Shown piece after piece: positions 1-8,143 of a DNA stretch of 64,000 nucleotides. Within the stretch, counting starts at the first letter, position 1. Each line of letters begins with the position of its first letter. Location: NCBI RefSeq assembly GCF_000196235.1, contig NC_008541.1, positions 3,596,001 to 3,660,000 on the forward strand. The letters are read 5' to 3'. The stretch is from Arthrobacter sp. FB24. GTDB taxonomy: Bacteria > Actinomycetota > Actinomycetes > Actinomycetales > Micrococcaceae. The position numbers and the translations under genes are program-made. Under the pieces are notes generated by a model. That model worked only from the letters and a program-made list of their open reading frames with translations, ran no database searches and was not told the DNA's origin.

Positions 1-997
1 GCGGATCGGACTTCTTAAGCGCCGCACGCATTTCCACAAGCGCTGTGGCATCCACATCGACCCATACAGTGGCTTCTGGGATCTCGGAGCGGCTTCGCGT
101 CATGTTCGCGGCCACTGCCTTGCGGACTCCTCGGACCGGCGTTCGTGCTGTGATGCCGAGGCCTGTTCGTGGGTCGGTTTCACGATGGCGGGTTTCGACA
201 GGCTCAACCACCGAACGTCGGTCATCCACCGAACGCGCCGCGGCCACGGGGCGGCGGGTTTCGACTGGCTCAACCACCGAAGGCGGCTTTACCTCGGGCG
301 CGGGAGCTATGGCCGCCTCGACGTCCTTGCGCATGATCAGCCCGCTTGCGCCTGATCCTTGGAGTCCTCCCAGGTCAACTCCGTGGTCACGGGCCATCCG
401 GCGGACGAGCGGCGAAATCACCGCCCCCAATTTTCCCGGCACGCGTGTGCGCAGGAGCAGGACATCGTCGGCGGACTTTTCCGCACTTGTGGTTTCGACA
501 GGCTCAACCACCGAACGGAAAGGCTCAACTACCGGGGTGTGAGTTGCGACAGAACCGGTCTCGACAGGCTCGACGACCGGCTGCTTCCGCGCGCGCGTGC
601 GGCGGGCTACACCGTGGCCGCCGGGTGTTCCGTAGCCGATGAGGACGTTGCCGGAGCCGGCTTTTTCCTCTTCCCGGTAAGTTTCGGCGGCGGCGGTTTC
701 GACAGGCTTGGTCTCGACGGGCTTGGTCTCGACAGGCTCGACCACCAAGGTGCCAGTGGGCGCGACCGAAATCAGCGGCTTGCCGACGTCCAGGGTCTGG
801 CCTGGCTCTCCGTGAAGCACGGCAACTGTGCCGGCGTACGGGGACGGGACTTCCACCATGGACTTCGCGGTCTCGACCTCGGCGATGGGCTGGTCCACCC
901 GGATTTCGTCGCCCACGGCCACGAGCCAGTTCACAAGCTCGGCTTCGGTGAGGCCTTCGCCCAGGTCCGGCAGCAGGAATACTTTCGTTTCGCTCAT
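1..997 (-). CDS. 2-oxoacid dehydrogenase E2 (dihydrolipoamide acyltransferase), 3'-truncated by window edge
   Basis: Lipoamide acyltransferase core of a branched-chain 2-oxoacid or pyruvate dehydrogenase complex; it transfers the acyl group from E1 to CoA in the cytoplasm. The ATG is at 997 and the frame stays open to base 1, so the C-terminal part of the catalytic domain lies outside. An N-terminal lipoyl domain is visible (LPDLGEGLTEAE..., lipoyl lysine in ETAKSMVEV), then a peripheral-subunit-binding domain (ISPLVRRMARDHGVDL), then the start of the acyltransferase domain (TPVRGVRKAVAANM). The two linkers between domains are unusual: they contain repeated VVEPVET peptides encoded by a dispersed DNA repeat. 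It lies 4 bp downstream of E1 beta in one operon. Family is certain; substrate (branched-chain versus pyruvate) is not. Confidence 0.9.
   Translation of the reverse strand, partial: MSETKVFLLPDLGEGLTEAELVNWLVAVGDEIRVDQPIAEVETAKSMVEVPSPYAGTVAVLHGEPGQTLDVGKPLISVAPTGTLVVEPVETKPVETKPVETAAAETYREEEKAGSGNVLIGYGTPGGHGVARRTRARKQPVVEPVETGSVATHTPVVEPFRSVVEPVETTSAEKSADDVLLLRTRVPGKLGAVISPLVRRMARDHGVDLGGLQGSGASGLIMRKDVEAAIAPAPEVKPPSVVEPVETRRPVAAARSVDDRRSVVEPVETRHRETDPRTGLGITARTPVRGVRKAVAANMTRSRSEIPEATVWVDVDATALVEMRAALKKSDP
191..750. repeat. Cluster of at least seven copies of a 24-26 bp repeat inside the E2 gene
   Basis: Copies related to ggtttcgacaggctcaacca occur at 191-216, 257-282, 491-516, 519-535 (partial), 557-580 and 695-750 (two to three fused copies). 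Read on the minus strand in the E2 frame they give VVEPVET or KPVET. All lie in the interdomain linkers and keep the frame open. A further copy sits outside genes at 22424-22448. This is a dispersed repeat, not a CRISPR array: spacing is irregular and there are no unique spacers of constant size. Confidence 0.85.
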
Positions 998-1001
998 CTG
1001 T

Positions 1002-2114
1002 TCAGTCTTCCCACTGGAGGTCGTCAACGGCGTCGAGGATGCGGTCCACGCCGGGCAGGTAGTAGTGCTCGAGCTTCGGCGCCGGGTACGGCACGTCGAA
1101 GCCGGTGACGCGCCGGATCGGCGCGGCCAGGTAGTGGAAGCAGCGCTCCTGGACCCTGGCCACAATCTCCGAAGACACGGAGGCAAACCCATGGGCTTCG
1201 GCGATCACCACTGCACGGCCGGTCTTGCGGACCGACGCGCAGACGGTCTCGTCGTCGAAGGGCACGATGGAACGAACGTCGATCACTTCCAGCGAGCGGC
1301 CTTCCTCGGCCGCCGCGGCAGCTGCGGCCAGCGCTGTGGGCACGGACGGACCGTAAGCAATCAGCGTGGCATCGGTGCCGGGACGGGCGACGACGGCGCG
1401 GCCTTCCGACGAGGTTCCCCGTTCGGTGTTGGCCGCATGCTCGGCGCGTAGTCCGTCCAGGTCCACCAGGTCCTTGGACCAGTAGAGCTTCTTGGGCTCC
1501 ATGAACATCACGGGGTCGTCGGAGTCGATGGCTTCACGGAGCATGCGATACCCGTCGGCCACGGTGGCCGGGGTGAAGACTTTCAAGCCGGCGGTGTGCG
1601 CGTAGTAGGACTCGGAGGAGTCGCAGTGGTGCTCCACGCCCCCGATTCCCCCGGCGTACGGGACACGGATGACCATGGGAAGCTTCACCGCACCCTTGGT
1701 CCGGTTGTGCATCTTGGCCACGTGGCTGACGATCTGCTCAAAGGCCGGGTAGGCGAAAGCATCGAACTGCATCTCGATCACCGGACGCATGCCGTTCATG
1801 GCCATCCCCACGGCCATGCCGACGATCCCGGACTCTGCCAGCGGGGTGTCAAAGCAGCGTGACTCGCCAAAGGTCTTGGTGAGGCCGTCGGTGATCCGGA
1901 AGACGCCGCCGAGCATGCCGACGTCCTCGCCGAAGACGAGCACTGAGGGGTCTGCGTGCATGGCGTCGGCCATGGCGGTGTTCAGGGCCTTGGCGAGGGT
2001 GATGGTCTGCGGGCCGGTTGATTCAGCAGTGGCTGCCGCCTTGGCGGCGGCGCGGGCCGTGGCGGCACTGACGTTGCCGTTGACCTCGGAGGACGTGGTG
2101 ACGGTGGGGCTCAT
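1002..2114 (-). CDS. 2-oxoacid dehydrogenase E1 component, beta subunit
   Basis: Beta subunit of the thiamine-diphosphate-dependent decarboxylase (E1) of the complex. The 370-aa product has the transketolase-like pyrimidine-binding region (ITLAKALNTAMADAM, VFGEDVGMLGGVFRIT) followed by the transketolase C-terminal domain (GRSLEVIDVRSIVPFDDETV). An Ala/Thr-rich extension of about 30 residues precedes the conserved start and is longer than usual. Its start overlaps the E1 alpha stop by 4 bp (ATGA type), and E2 follows 4 bp after its stop, so the three are translationally coupled. The divergent Lrp-type regulator suggests amino-acid-linked control and hence a branched-chain substrate, but this is inference. 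Confidence 0.92.
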   Translation of the reverse strand: MSPTVTTSSEVNGNVSAATARAAAKAAATAESTGPQTITLAKALNTAMADAMHADPSVLVFGEDVGMLGGVFRITDGLTKTFGESRCFDTPLAESGIVGMAVGMAMNGMRPVIEMQFDAFAYPAFEQIVSHVAKMHNRTKGAVKLPMVIRVPYAGGIGGVEHHCDSSESYYAHTAGLKVFTPATVADGYRMLREAIDSDDPVMFMEPKKLYWSKDLVDLDGLRAEHAANTERGTSSEGRAVVARPGTDATLIAYGPSVPTALAAAAAAAEEGRSLEVIDVRSIVPFDDETVCASVRKTGRAVVIAEAHGFASVSSEIVARVQERCFHYLAAPIRRVTGFDVPYPAPKLEHYYLPGVDRILDAVDDLQWED

Positions 2115-3334
2115 TTTGCGGCCCCGTCCCGGGAGATTTCGTCAGCAAGCATGGCGGACTGCTCCTTTAGCTGTGGGGTGGGTGTGGAGAAGACATACCG
2201 GAAGAGGTCCTGCGGGTCGACGGGGACGTCCTCCCCTAGGCCTTCGCGGAGCTGCGTGGCAACTGCCTCCGCCTTGTCCGCGATCCTAGCGGCGCCGTCG
2301 TCGTCCAGCAGTCCGCGGGCCGTCAGGTACGTCTGCATCCGCTTCAGCGGATCCTTGGCCACCCACTGGGCCACTTCGCTGTCCTGGCGGTAGCGGGTGG
2401 CGTCATCGGCATTGGTGTGCGCCTGCATCCGGTAGGTATGGGCCTCCACCAGGAGGGGCCCGGAGCCTTCGCGGGCCAGCTTGACCGCGCGGCCCAGCAC
2501 GGCGAGGAGCGCGACGACGTCGTTGCCGTCCACGCGTTCGCCGGCCATGCCGTAGCCCACGGCCTTGTGGGCCAGCGACGGCGCCACGGACTGGTGGGCC
2601 AGCGGCACCGAGATGGCGTACTGGTTGTTCTGCACGAAGAAAATGACGGGCAGGTGGAAGACGGCCGCGAAGTTGAGGGCCTCATGGAAGTCGCCTTCAC
2701 TGGTGGCGCCGTCGCCGCACATGGCCAGGACAACGGTGTCCTCGCCTCGGAGTTTGGCCGCGTGGGCAACGCCGACGGCGTGGAGCAGTTGGGTGGTGAG
2801 CGGAGTGCACTGGATGCCCACCTTGTGCTTGAGCGGGTCGTAGCCGCTGTGCCAGTCGCCGCGGAAGAGGGTCATGGTCTGGACGGGGTCCACGCCGCGG
2901 GCCATTACGGCCACGGAGTCGCGGTAGGTGGGGAAGATCCAGTCGCCGTCCGCGAGGCAGAGGGCGGCCGCCACCTGGCAGGCTTCCTGCCCGTGGCTGG
3001 AGGGGTAGACGGCCATGCGGCCCTGGCGGACCAGGGCTGAGTTCTGGTCATTGACGCGGCGGCCTACGACCAGCTGTTCGTACGCGGCCAGCAGTTCTGC
3101 GTCGCCCGGCAGCGAATACTCGTGTCCGGGCTGGGCGCCCTGCTCGGTGTGCGGGTTCAGGGTGCCGTCCTGGTCCACCATCTGGATCTGGTGGCGGGCC
3201 GGCAGCATGTAGTCCTCCACCGTGATGCCGAACTTGCGCACAGCCTCGGCTGCGGCGTCTTCAGTCACATGGTTCCCGGCCGGCTGTTCCGGCGCGTCCT
3301 GCCCGAGGGCGGTGTGGTCCGCGGAGATCGTCAT
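2111..3334 (-). CDS. 2-oxoacid dehydrogenase E1 component, alpha subunit
   Basis: Catalytic alpha subunit (407 aa) that binds thiamine diphosphate and decarboxylates the 2-oxoacid. The ThDP motif is clear (GDGATSEGDFHEALNFA...FVQNN), as are the substrate-site segment YPSSHGQEACQ and the phosphorylation-loop-like HTYRMQAHTNADD. First gene of the operon; the ATG at 3334 is preceded by an AAGGA site. About 55 N-terminal residues precede the family core. The divergent AsnC/Lrp gene across a 159-bp intergenic region is the obvious candidate regulator (BkdR-like arrangement). The sequence alone does not separate branched-chain from pyruvate specificity. Confidence 0.92.
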   Translation of the reverse strand: MTISADHTALGQDAPEQPAGNHVTEDAAAEAVRKFGITVEDYMLPARHQIQMVDQDGTLNPHTEQGAQPGHEYSLPGDAELLAAYEQLVVGRRVNDQNSALVRQGRMAVYPSSHGQEACQVAAALCLADGDWIFPTYRDSVAVMARGVDPVQTMTLFRGDWHSGYDPLKHKVGIQCTPLTTQLLHAVGVAHAAKLRGEDTVVLAMCGDGATSEGDFHEALNFAAVFHLPVIFFVQNNQYAISVPLAHQSVAPSLAHKAVGYGMAGERVDGNDVVALLAVLGRAVKLAREGSGPLLVEAHTYRMQAHTNADDATRYRQDSEVAQWVAKDPLKRMQTYLTARGLLDDDGAARIADKAEAVATQLREGLGEDVPVDPQDLFRYVFSTPTPQLKEQSAMLADEISRDGAAK

Positions 3335-3493
3335 TGGTCCGTCCTTCTGTAGCCACTATTCGCTTCCAGTATCGTCCTGAAGGAACTTTCGTATCCAGTC
3401 CTGGCCGGAATCGTGGAGAAGTACGGAATTCTGGCCTAATCTGAAAGACGAATCGTAAGTGTGAGCCGCGTTACCCGTGGGAGTTGTGGACAA
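3335..3493. promoter_or_regulatory. Divergent control region between E1 alpha and the Lrp-type regulator
   Basis: Intergenic region containing two direct copies of a 12-bp motif, TTCGCTTCCAGT (3359-3370) and TTCGTATCCAGT (3388-3399), 29 bp apart start to start, roughly three helical turns. This would suit phased binding by an Lrp/AsnC oligomer, but no footprinting-level evidence exists here. A GGGAG site at 3479-3483 serves the regulator start at 3494. Confidence 0.4.
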
Positions 3494-3958
3494 ATGGCAG
3501 AAACTGAGGCGGACCAGGTGCCGGTGCCGCTGGATGATGTGGACCGGAACATCATTGCTGAGCTCACCCGGGACGGGCGGATGTCCGTGACGCAGGTGGC
3601 TGAAAACGTGCACATCTCACGGGCGCACGCCTATACGCGGATAGCAAGGCTGACCGGCGAGGGGGTGCTGACCAAGTTCACAGCCCTCGTTGACCCTATT
3701 AAGGCCGGGCTCAAATCCTCCGCCTACGTGACACTCAAAGTCAGGCAGCATTCGTGGCGCGAACTGCGCGAGCTACTTCGCGCCATCCCGGAGGTGCACC
3801 ACATAGCCCTGGTGGGCGGCGACTTCGACGTCATCCTGCTGGTGCGGGCCGTGGACAATGTGGACCTGCGCCGCGTGATCTTCGACCAGCTGCAGTCGAT
3901 GCCGGGAGTGCTGGACACGCAGACGTTTCTGGTGTTTGAGGATGTGGATACGCGTTAG
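3494..3958 (+). CDS. Lrp/AsnC family transcriptional regulator
   Basis: A 154-aa DNA-binding regulator, standard length for the family. It has an N-terminal HTH of AsnC type (DDVDRNIIAELTRDGRMSVTQVAENVHISRAHAYTRI..., about residues 15-60) and a C-terminal RAM/ligand-binding domain (SAYVTLKVRQHSWRELRELL...VGGDFDVILLVRA). The frame opens at GTG 3461, but ATG 3494 is preferred because it has the GGGAG site and matches family starts. Divergently transcribed from the E1/E2 operon; likely its regulator, sensing an amino acid or oxoacid. Target is inferred from position only. Confidence 0.88.
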   Translation: MAETEADQVPVPLDDVDRNIIAELTRDGRMSVTQVAENVHISRAHAYTRIARLTGEGVLTKFTALVDPIKAGLKSSAYVTLKVRQHSWRELRELLRAIPEVHHIALVGGDFDVILLVRAVDNVDLRRVIFDQLQSMPGVLDTQTFLVFEDVDTR

Positions 3959-4393
3959 CGGATGGGTCGCTCTCGCTGCACGGGACAGTCACGAGGCGGC
4001 TGCACCAGCTGTAACCCGGCAAGTCAGATGCGCTTCAAAATCAAGTGCACCTTTCCGGTCTTGTGATTCCGAGCATTGAATAGGGCCCAAACGGCATGAT
4101 TTATTCGCTTTGAGGTCAGCCGTGCAATCTCTGCGCCGGCCCTTTATACCGCCTAATTGGATTGCCTCCGTGGACAGGACGGTGCCTGAACTGCCGCCGA
4201 ATCGCGGACCGTGACATGTCAATGGAAGCGTCCGTTGCGTGAGTGACGCACTCGGGTTGTTACTCGTTCACCAGCGCGGGCAGACGCCTCCGCACCGCCA
4301 ATAACAGGTACAATTGGCGTGACCGCAGGAATATTGCCGTTCTGGTGGCATGCCAGCTGGCAGGTCCCAGACATCGACACAGGGGGACCCGGT
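3959..4393. promoter_or_regulatory. Intergenic region with promoter-like site before the polysaccharide locus
   Basis: No convincing gene in 435 bp. A TACAAT hexamer at 4309-4314 resembles a -10 box and overlaps an inverted repeat, CGCCAAT (4296-4302) with ATTGGCG (4313-4319), that could be an operator. No clear -35 is seen. An AGGGGG site at 4381-4386 sets the TTG start of the next gene at 4394. Confidence 0.35.
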
Positions 4394-5905
4394 TTGGATC
4401 TACACGACAGCTTGCGGATTTTGCGCCGTAATTGGATTCTCATCGTGGCCGCTACCCTTGCTGGCCTCCTCATGAGCGGTGGCGCATCCGTCCTCACCAA
4501 GCCGACGTATCGGGCTGACACTCAGTTATTTGTGGCAATTCAGAGTTCTGGTTCGGTCCAGGAGCTCCAGCAGGGCAACACCTTCAGCCAGGCCAGAGTC
4601 CAGTCATACGTAAAGACGGTGGCGTCGCCCATAGTATTGCAGCCAGTTATCGATACGCTCGGCCTCCCCAGCACGGCTGAGGAATTAGCAGGGCGAGTGA
4701 AGGCCAGCACGGACCTAAACACTGTGTTGATAAACATCTCCGTCGAGGACAACTCCCCAGTTCAGGCGGCCGCAACAGCTCAAGCCGTTGCCGATAGCCT
4801 TATCAGGGTCGTTGACACGTTAGAAAAGCCGAAAACGGGAGGAACCTCGCCGGTCAGCCTTTCGATCACAAAACCTGCAAAAGCGCCTTCTGTGCCATCA
4901 GCTCCTGATACGCGTCTTAACCTAATGGTTGGCCTCCTTTTGGGCCTTGCCGCCGGGGTGGGCGCCGCCCTACTCCGGACGTCACTCGACAACAGAATTA
5001 GAGGGGAGGCTGACTTGCGACGAGTCACTGAGTTGCCGCTCCTCGGTGGGATTTCATTTGACCAGGATGCGACGCGCAAGCCTTTGCTCACCCAAACTGC
5101 TGCGCAGAGTCCCCGATCAGAGTCGTTCAGGCAATTGCGGACCAATCTCCAATTTGCAAATGTTTCAGGACGTGCCAGCACCGTAGTCGTAACTTCTTCG
5201 CTCCCGGGGGAGGGCAAGAGCACGACTGCAACAAACTTGGCCATTTCCCTTGCGCAGGCTGGCCAGAAGGTTTGCCTTATCGACGCAGACTTGCGTCGTC
5301 CTATGATCAACGAATATCTCGGACTCGACCGAAGCGCCGGGTTGACTACAGCTCTGGTCGGGTTGGCCGACGTCAGTGATCTCCTCCAGCCGTGGGGTGA
5401 TGACAGTCTCTACGTACTGGCTTCGGGACAGATACCACCAAACCCAAGTGAACTCCTCGGGTCGGATGAGATGAAACAACTAATCACGCGGTTAGAAGAC
5501 GCTTTCGATACGGTCGTAATTGACGCACCTCCCCTTCTACCCGTCACAGACGCTGCAGTCTTGTCTCAACACGTAGGCGGAGTTGTCGTCGTCGTGGGAT
5601 CTCAGAAGCTTCGCCAAAACGATCTGGAGAAATCCCTCGGCGCCCTGAACATGGTCGGCGCTAACGTTTTGGGAATCGTCCTGAACCGACTTCCGGTGAA
5701 GGGACCCGACTCATATGCCTACACCTACTACAGCCACGACGGTGCGACAGCCACCGCAAAGAGGCCCAAGGCCAACGCTCAAGAGCGCGGACAACAAACA
5801 AATGCTGGCGAGCCAGACCTTCACTACGGTGACTTCGATCGGCAAATTCTGGAAACGCAATCTCAGCCCGCACACGTGTTTCCTCGGACTAGCGCGGAGC
5901 GGTAG
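4394..5905 (+). CDS. Polysaccharide co-polymerase / BY-type tyrosine autokinase (Wzz-CpsD fusion)
   Basis: A 503-aa inner-membrane protein that controls chain length and export of an extracellular polysaccharide through cycles of tyrosine phosphorylation. The N-terminus is a Wzz domain with two membrane helices (NWILIVAATLAGLLMSGG; LNLMVGLLLGLAAGVGAALL near residues 175-195) flanking an extracytoplasmic coil. The cytoplasmic kinase follows: Walker A PGEGKST near 269-275, Walker A' LIDADLRRP near 295, Walker B VVIDAPP near 373. The C-terminal Tyr cluster YAYTYY is near 440. The frame is open from 4319, but TTG 4394 follows AGGGGG by 7 bp and gives the usual LDLHDSLRILRRNW start. A paralogue lies at 31591-33180. 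First gene of the polysaccharide locus. Confidence 0.9.
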   Translation: MDLHDSLRILRRNWILIVAATLAGLLMSGGASVLTKPTYRADTQLFVAIQSSGSVQELQQGNTFSQARVQSYVKTVASPIVLQPVIDTLGLPSTAEELAGRVKASTDLNTVLINISVEDNSPVQAAATAQAVADSLIRVVDTLEKPKTGGTSPVSLSITKPAKAPSVPSAPDTRLNLMVGLLLGLAAGVGAALLRTSLDNRIRGEADLRRVTELPLLGGISFDQDATRKPLLTQTAAQSPRSESFRQLRTNLQFANVSGRASTVVVTSSLPGEGKSTTATNLAISLAQAGQKVCLIDADLRRPMINEYLGLDRSAGLTTALVGLADVSDLLQPWGDDSLYVLASGQIPPNPSELLGSDEMKQLITRLEDAFDTVVIDAPPLLPVTDAAVLSQHVGGVVVVVGSQKLRQNDLEKSLGALNMVGANVLGIVLNRLPVKGPDSYAYTYYSHDGATATAKRPKANAQERGQQTNAGEPDLHYGDFDRQILETQSQPAHVFPRTSAER

Positions 5906-6360
5906 TCCGAGGAAACAAATCCATGGATGGCAGCCGTAGCGGGCGGGGTTCTACGTCGGCGAAGCTGCCCCACATATCCAAGGCAGAGCCACCGCCTGCG
6001 CCAGGATGGTCGGATTGGTGCCACTACCAGCAAGACTCTGTGCCGGCTGCCTGACCCCCCAAGAGCGGACCGGCCACAGGATGGGTTGAAGCGACGGTTA
6101 TTCTGGCCTCATGTTTGATTCAGAATTGATTTCGTATCGTAACAAAATACGGGCCCATGGCCATGCTGCGATGAGGGTGCCCAGCACTAGATCAGTTAAA
6201 GGACCATAAGCCTTGCTGATCTTACCGTCGTGGCGGCCGACCTGCGACAAGCACTTCCAGCCTGCCGACTACGGTGTCATCTCCGTGTCCGTTCTGGACG
6301 CAGGGGGGTGTGGATCATTGGTGAAACCGACCAAACAGTCGGCAGCCCCAGCTGAGGTTT
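5906..6360. other. Gene-free stretch left of the IS remnants
   Basis: No open frame here resembles a known protein. Short frames carry stops and unusual composition. It probably belongs to the decayed DNA that continues to 8143. Confidence 0.5.
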
Positions 6361-6516
6361 GTCGCGATGCGGCAGAGGACTTTACTGAGGCGGCCCGCAA
6401 GGGGCGAGGCGCCGCTTGCGCAGATTGCGAAGGACTACGGGCGTTCCGTCAAGACACTGACGAGCCGGGATAGCCGAATGGACCCGAAGAACACTCCGAT
6501 GGCAACTTCGAGAATG
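6361..6516 (+). pseudogene. IS3-family OrfA remnant (helix-turn-helix part)
   Basis: One frame encodes GEAPLAQIAKDYGRSVKTLT, which matches the helix-turn-helix of IS3-type OrfA transposase subunits (usual form APLAQIAKDFGxSxxTLxxW). Upstream the frame gives LLRRPARG, then similarity fades; downstream the conserved Trp and the leucine-zipper region are missing before a stop. Only a fragment of a once-mobile gene; no orfB nearby. Called by recognition of the motif. Confidence 0.55.
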
Positions 6517-6659
6517 CCTCCTAGCTGAAGCCGTTCCGTCTGTCAAAATTCGTGCTCGAGGCTGTGCGCCTGCAGCACTTGCCGAAGCAGCCGCCGCGAA
6601 AGAGCACTTGACGGCCCGGACGGGCTTACTCCAAACAGAAAAACCGCATCTAGCGAGCC

Positions 6660-7165
6660 GGCCTCGGTGGAGGCCCCGACTGGAGTCGTCATCGTTAGCG
6701 AGCCTCGACGCAGACGTGCGCGAACGCCCGCTACTCCCGGACCCGTCATGGCCGTCCGGTCGAGCTTTTCATCTGGGACCGAAGTGCGATGCGGCCGGTG
6801 GCGCCCGAGTTCGCCTTCCGCAGCAGCGTCCGGCTGCCATGGGACTACTACGTGCGGGTCTTCTCCAACGCCTATTCCGTGGACCCGGGCGCGATCGGGC
6901 GGATCGTGAACGTCGAAGCAGACCTGGAAAGGTGACTGTGAGCGCAGACGGCCGCTGCTGGCCAGGCACGAGCGGCAATGGGCCCGGCACCAGATCTTCA
7001 CCGACCCCGGGCACGTGGACAAGGCCGTCCCTCCGACGGATCCACCGCAGCCTCAAGACCGGACGGTCATGGGTGGTGGAGGAACGGGACCTGGCGGTCT
7101 ATGACGAACTGTTCGGTGTCGCCATCCCCGACGATGCCCGCGAGCTCTCCGGGGCAGGACGGTGA
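6660..7165 (+). pseudogene. istA transposase, C-terminal remnant
   Basis: The frame through 6803-6933 encodes SVRLPWDYYVRVFSNAYSVD...GAIGRIVNVEADLE, the C-terminal signature of IS21 IstA integrases. A stop/frameshift follows near 6934. The sequence then continues in another frame (LLARHERQWARHQ..., later DLAVYDELFGV), again IstA-like. The catalytic DDE core and the N-terminal half are absent. The stop at 7163-7165 overlaps the istB start region as in intact IS21. Confidence 0.65.
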
Positions 7166-7804
7166 ACGGGGCAGTGAAGGACATCGAGTACTACGGCCGC
7201 GCACTGTCCGCCCCGCGGATCGCCGACGGCTACCGGTCCCCCGGGGAACGCTCGGGCTCGGGAGGCAGGCTGGTCACACGAGGAATACCTCGCTGCCGTC
7301 CTCTCCCGCGAGGTCGCCGAACGCGAGGCCTCAGGGGCTGCCCTGCGGATCAGGGCCGCGAGGTTCCCCGGAAACGATCTGCTGGAAGAGTTCAACTTCG
7401 ACCACCAGACTGCCGCGGACCGAAACCTCGTCGCGTATCTCGGCACTGGAGTCTTCCTGGAAGAAGCCAAGAACGTGGCCCTGCTCGGCCCGCCTTGGAC
7501 CGGCACAACCCATCTGGCCGTCGGTATCGGGATCAGGGCCGCGCGCGCGGGGCCGACTTCATCAACGATGAGCAGCTTGTATCGGCGCAACTTGGCCAGC
7601 TCCTGGGGCAGGCGGCCGCGGTCGTGAGCTCCGTACATCCCCTTCGACATGGACTCGGCCAACCTGTTGTTCCAGCTGGTCTCATCCCGCTATGAACACG
7701 CCTCCCTGATGCTTACCAGCTTCAGCGACGCGACAGTGGCCTCGGCGATGATCGACCGGATCGTTCACCACGCAGAAGTCCTGAACCTCACCGGCAGCAG
7801 CTAG
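7162..7804 (+). pseudogene. istB helper ATPase, broken remnant with internal inversion
   Basis: The N-terminal IstB part is recognisable (KDIEYYGRALSAPRIADGYR), followed by a frameshift near 7255. HEEYLAAVLSREVAEREASG and NFDHQTAADRN continue in a second frame. Walker A is degraded: GPPWTGTTH replaces the usual GPPGTGKTH. From about 7551 to 7629 the sequence matches IstB only on the opposite strand (GRLPQELAKLRRYKLLIVDE). The plus strand then resumes with YIPFDMDSANLLFQLVSSRYEHASL. About 40 bp are also missing before VASAMIDRIVHHAEVLNL. Clearly non-functional. Confidence 0.75.
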
Positions 7805-8143
7805 CTGCTCCGGAACAACACAAGAACCCAGCTTCATCCACAATAGAACAGCAACCCGTGGCCCTGTTTTCAGTTGGTAAGATTGCCCCTATTTTCGGTT
7901 GGCGTTAACACCAGTCGATCCTTGCCCATATCGGTGACATTGTTGACCTCTCGCCAGGTGTTCGAGTGTACCCTTGACTGGCAGCCACGCCGGCACATCC
8001 TTACGCAACGGACTAGACTGGTATCACCACTGACAGATTCATAAACCGTTGCAACGACCGCTGAAATCCGACGCCGTTACAATGGCTCAGTTTGCGACCG
8101 TCACCGACAAGCCGGCCCATTCGTAGCCCGAATGGATTGTTGA
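7805..8143. other. IS21 right end and gene-free DNA
   Basis: Contains the repeated end sequences of the IS21 remnant (about 7861-7910). The rest, up to the 3' end of the minus-strand glycosyltransferase, shows no gene, terminator hairpin or RNA I can support. Confidence 0.5.

Larger units (their letters stand above)
6660..7910 (+). mobile_element. Decayed IS21-family element (istA-istB remnants plus right end)
   Basis: The C-terminal part of istA, a broken istB and a terminal region can be followed in order. Near 7864-7907 are two related direct repeats (ccctgttttcagttgg and cccctattttcggttgg), the kind of multiple end repeats IS21 elements carry at their termini. The left end was not identified. 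Reading frames are broken by frameshifts, a deletion and an inversion, so the element is dead. It sits between the autokinase gene and the low-GC glycosyltransferase block. Confidence 0.7.

Noticed and set aside
191-750. Repeats in the E2 gene as a CRISPR array
   Set aside because: Spacing is irregular, copies are in frame within a gene, and no cas genes are present.
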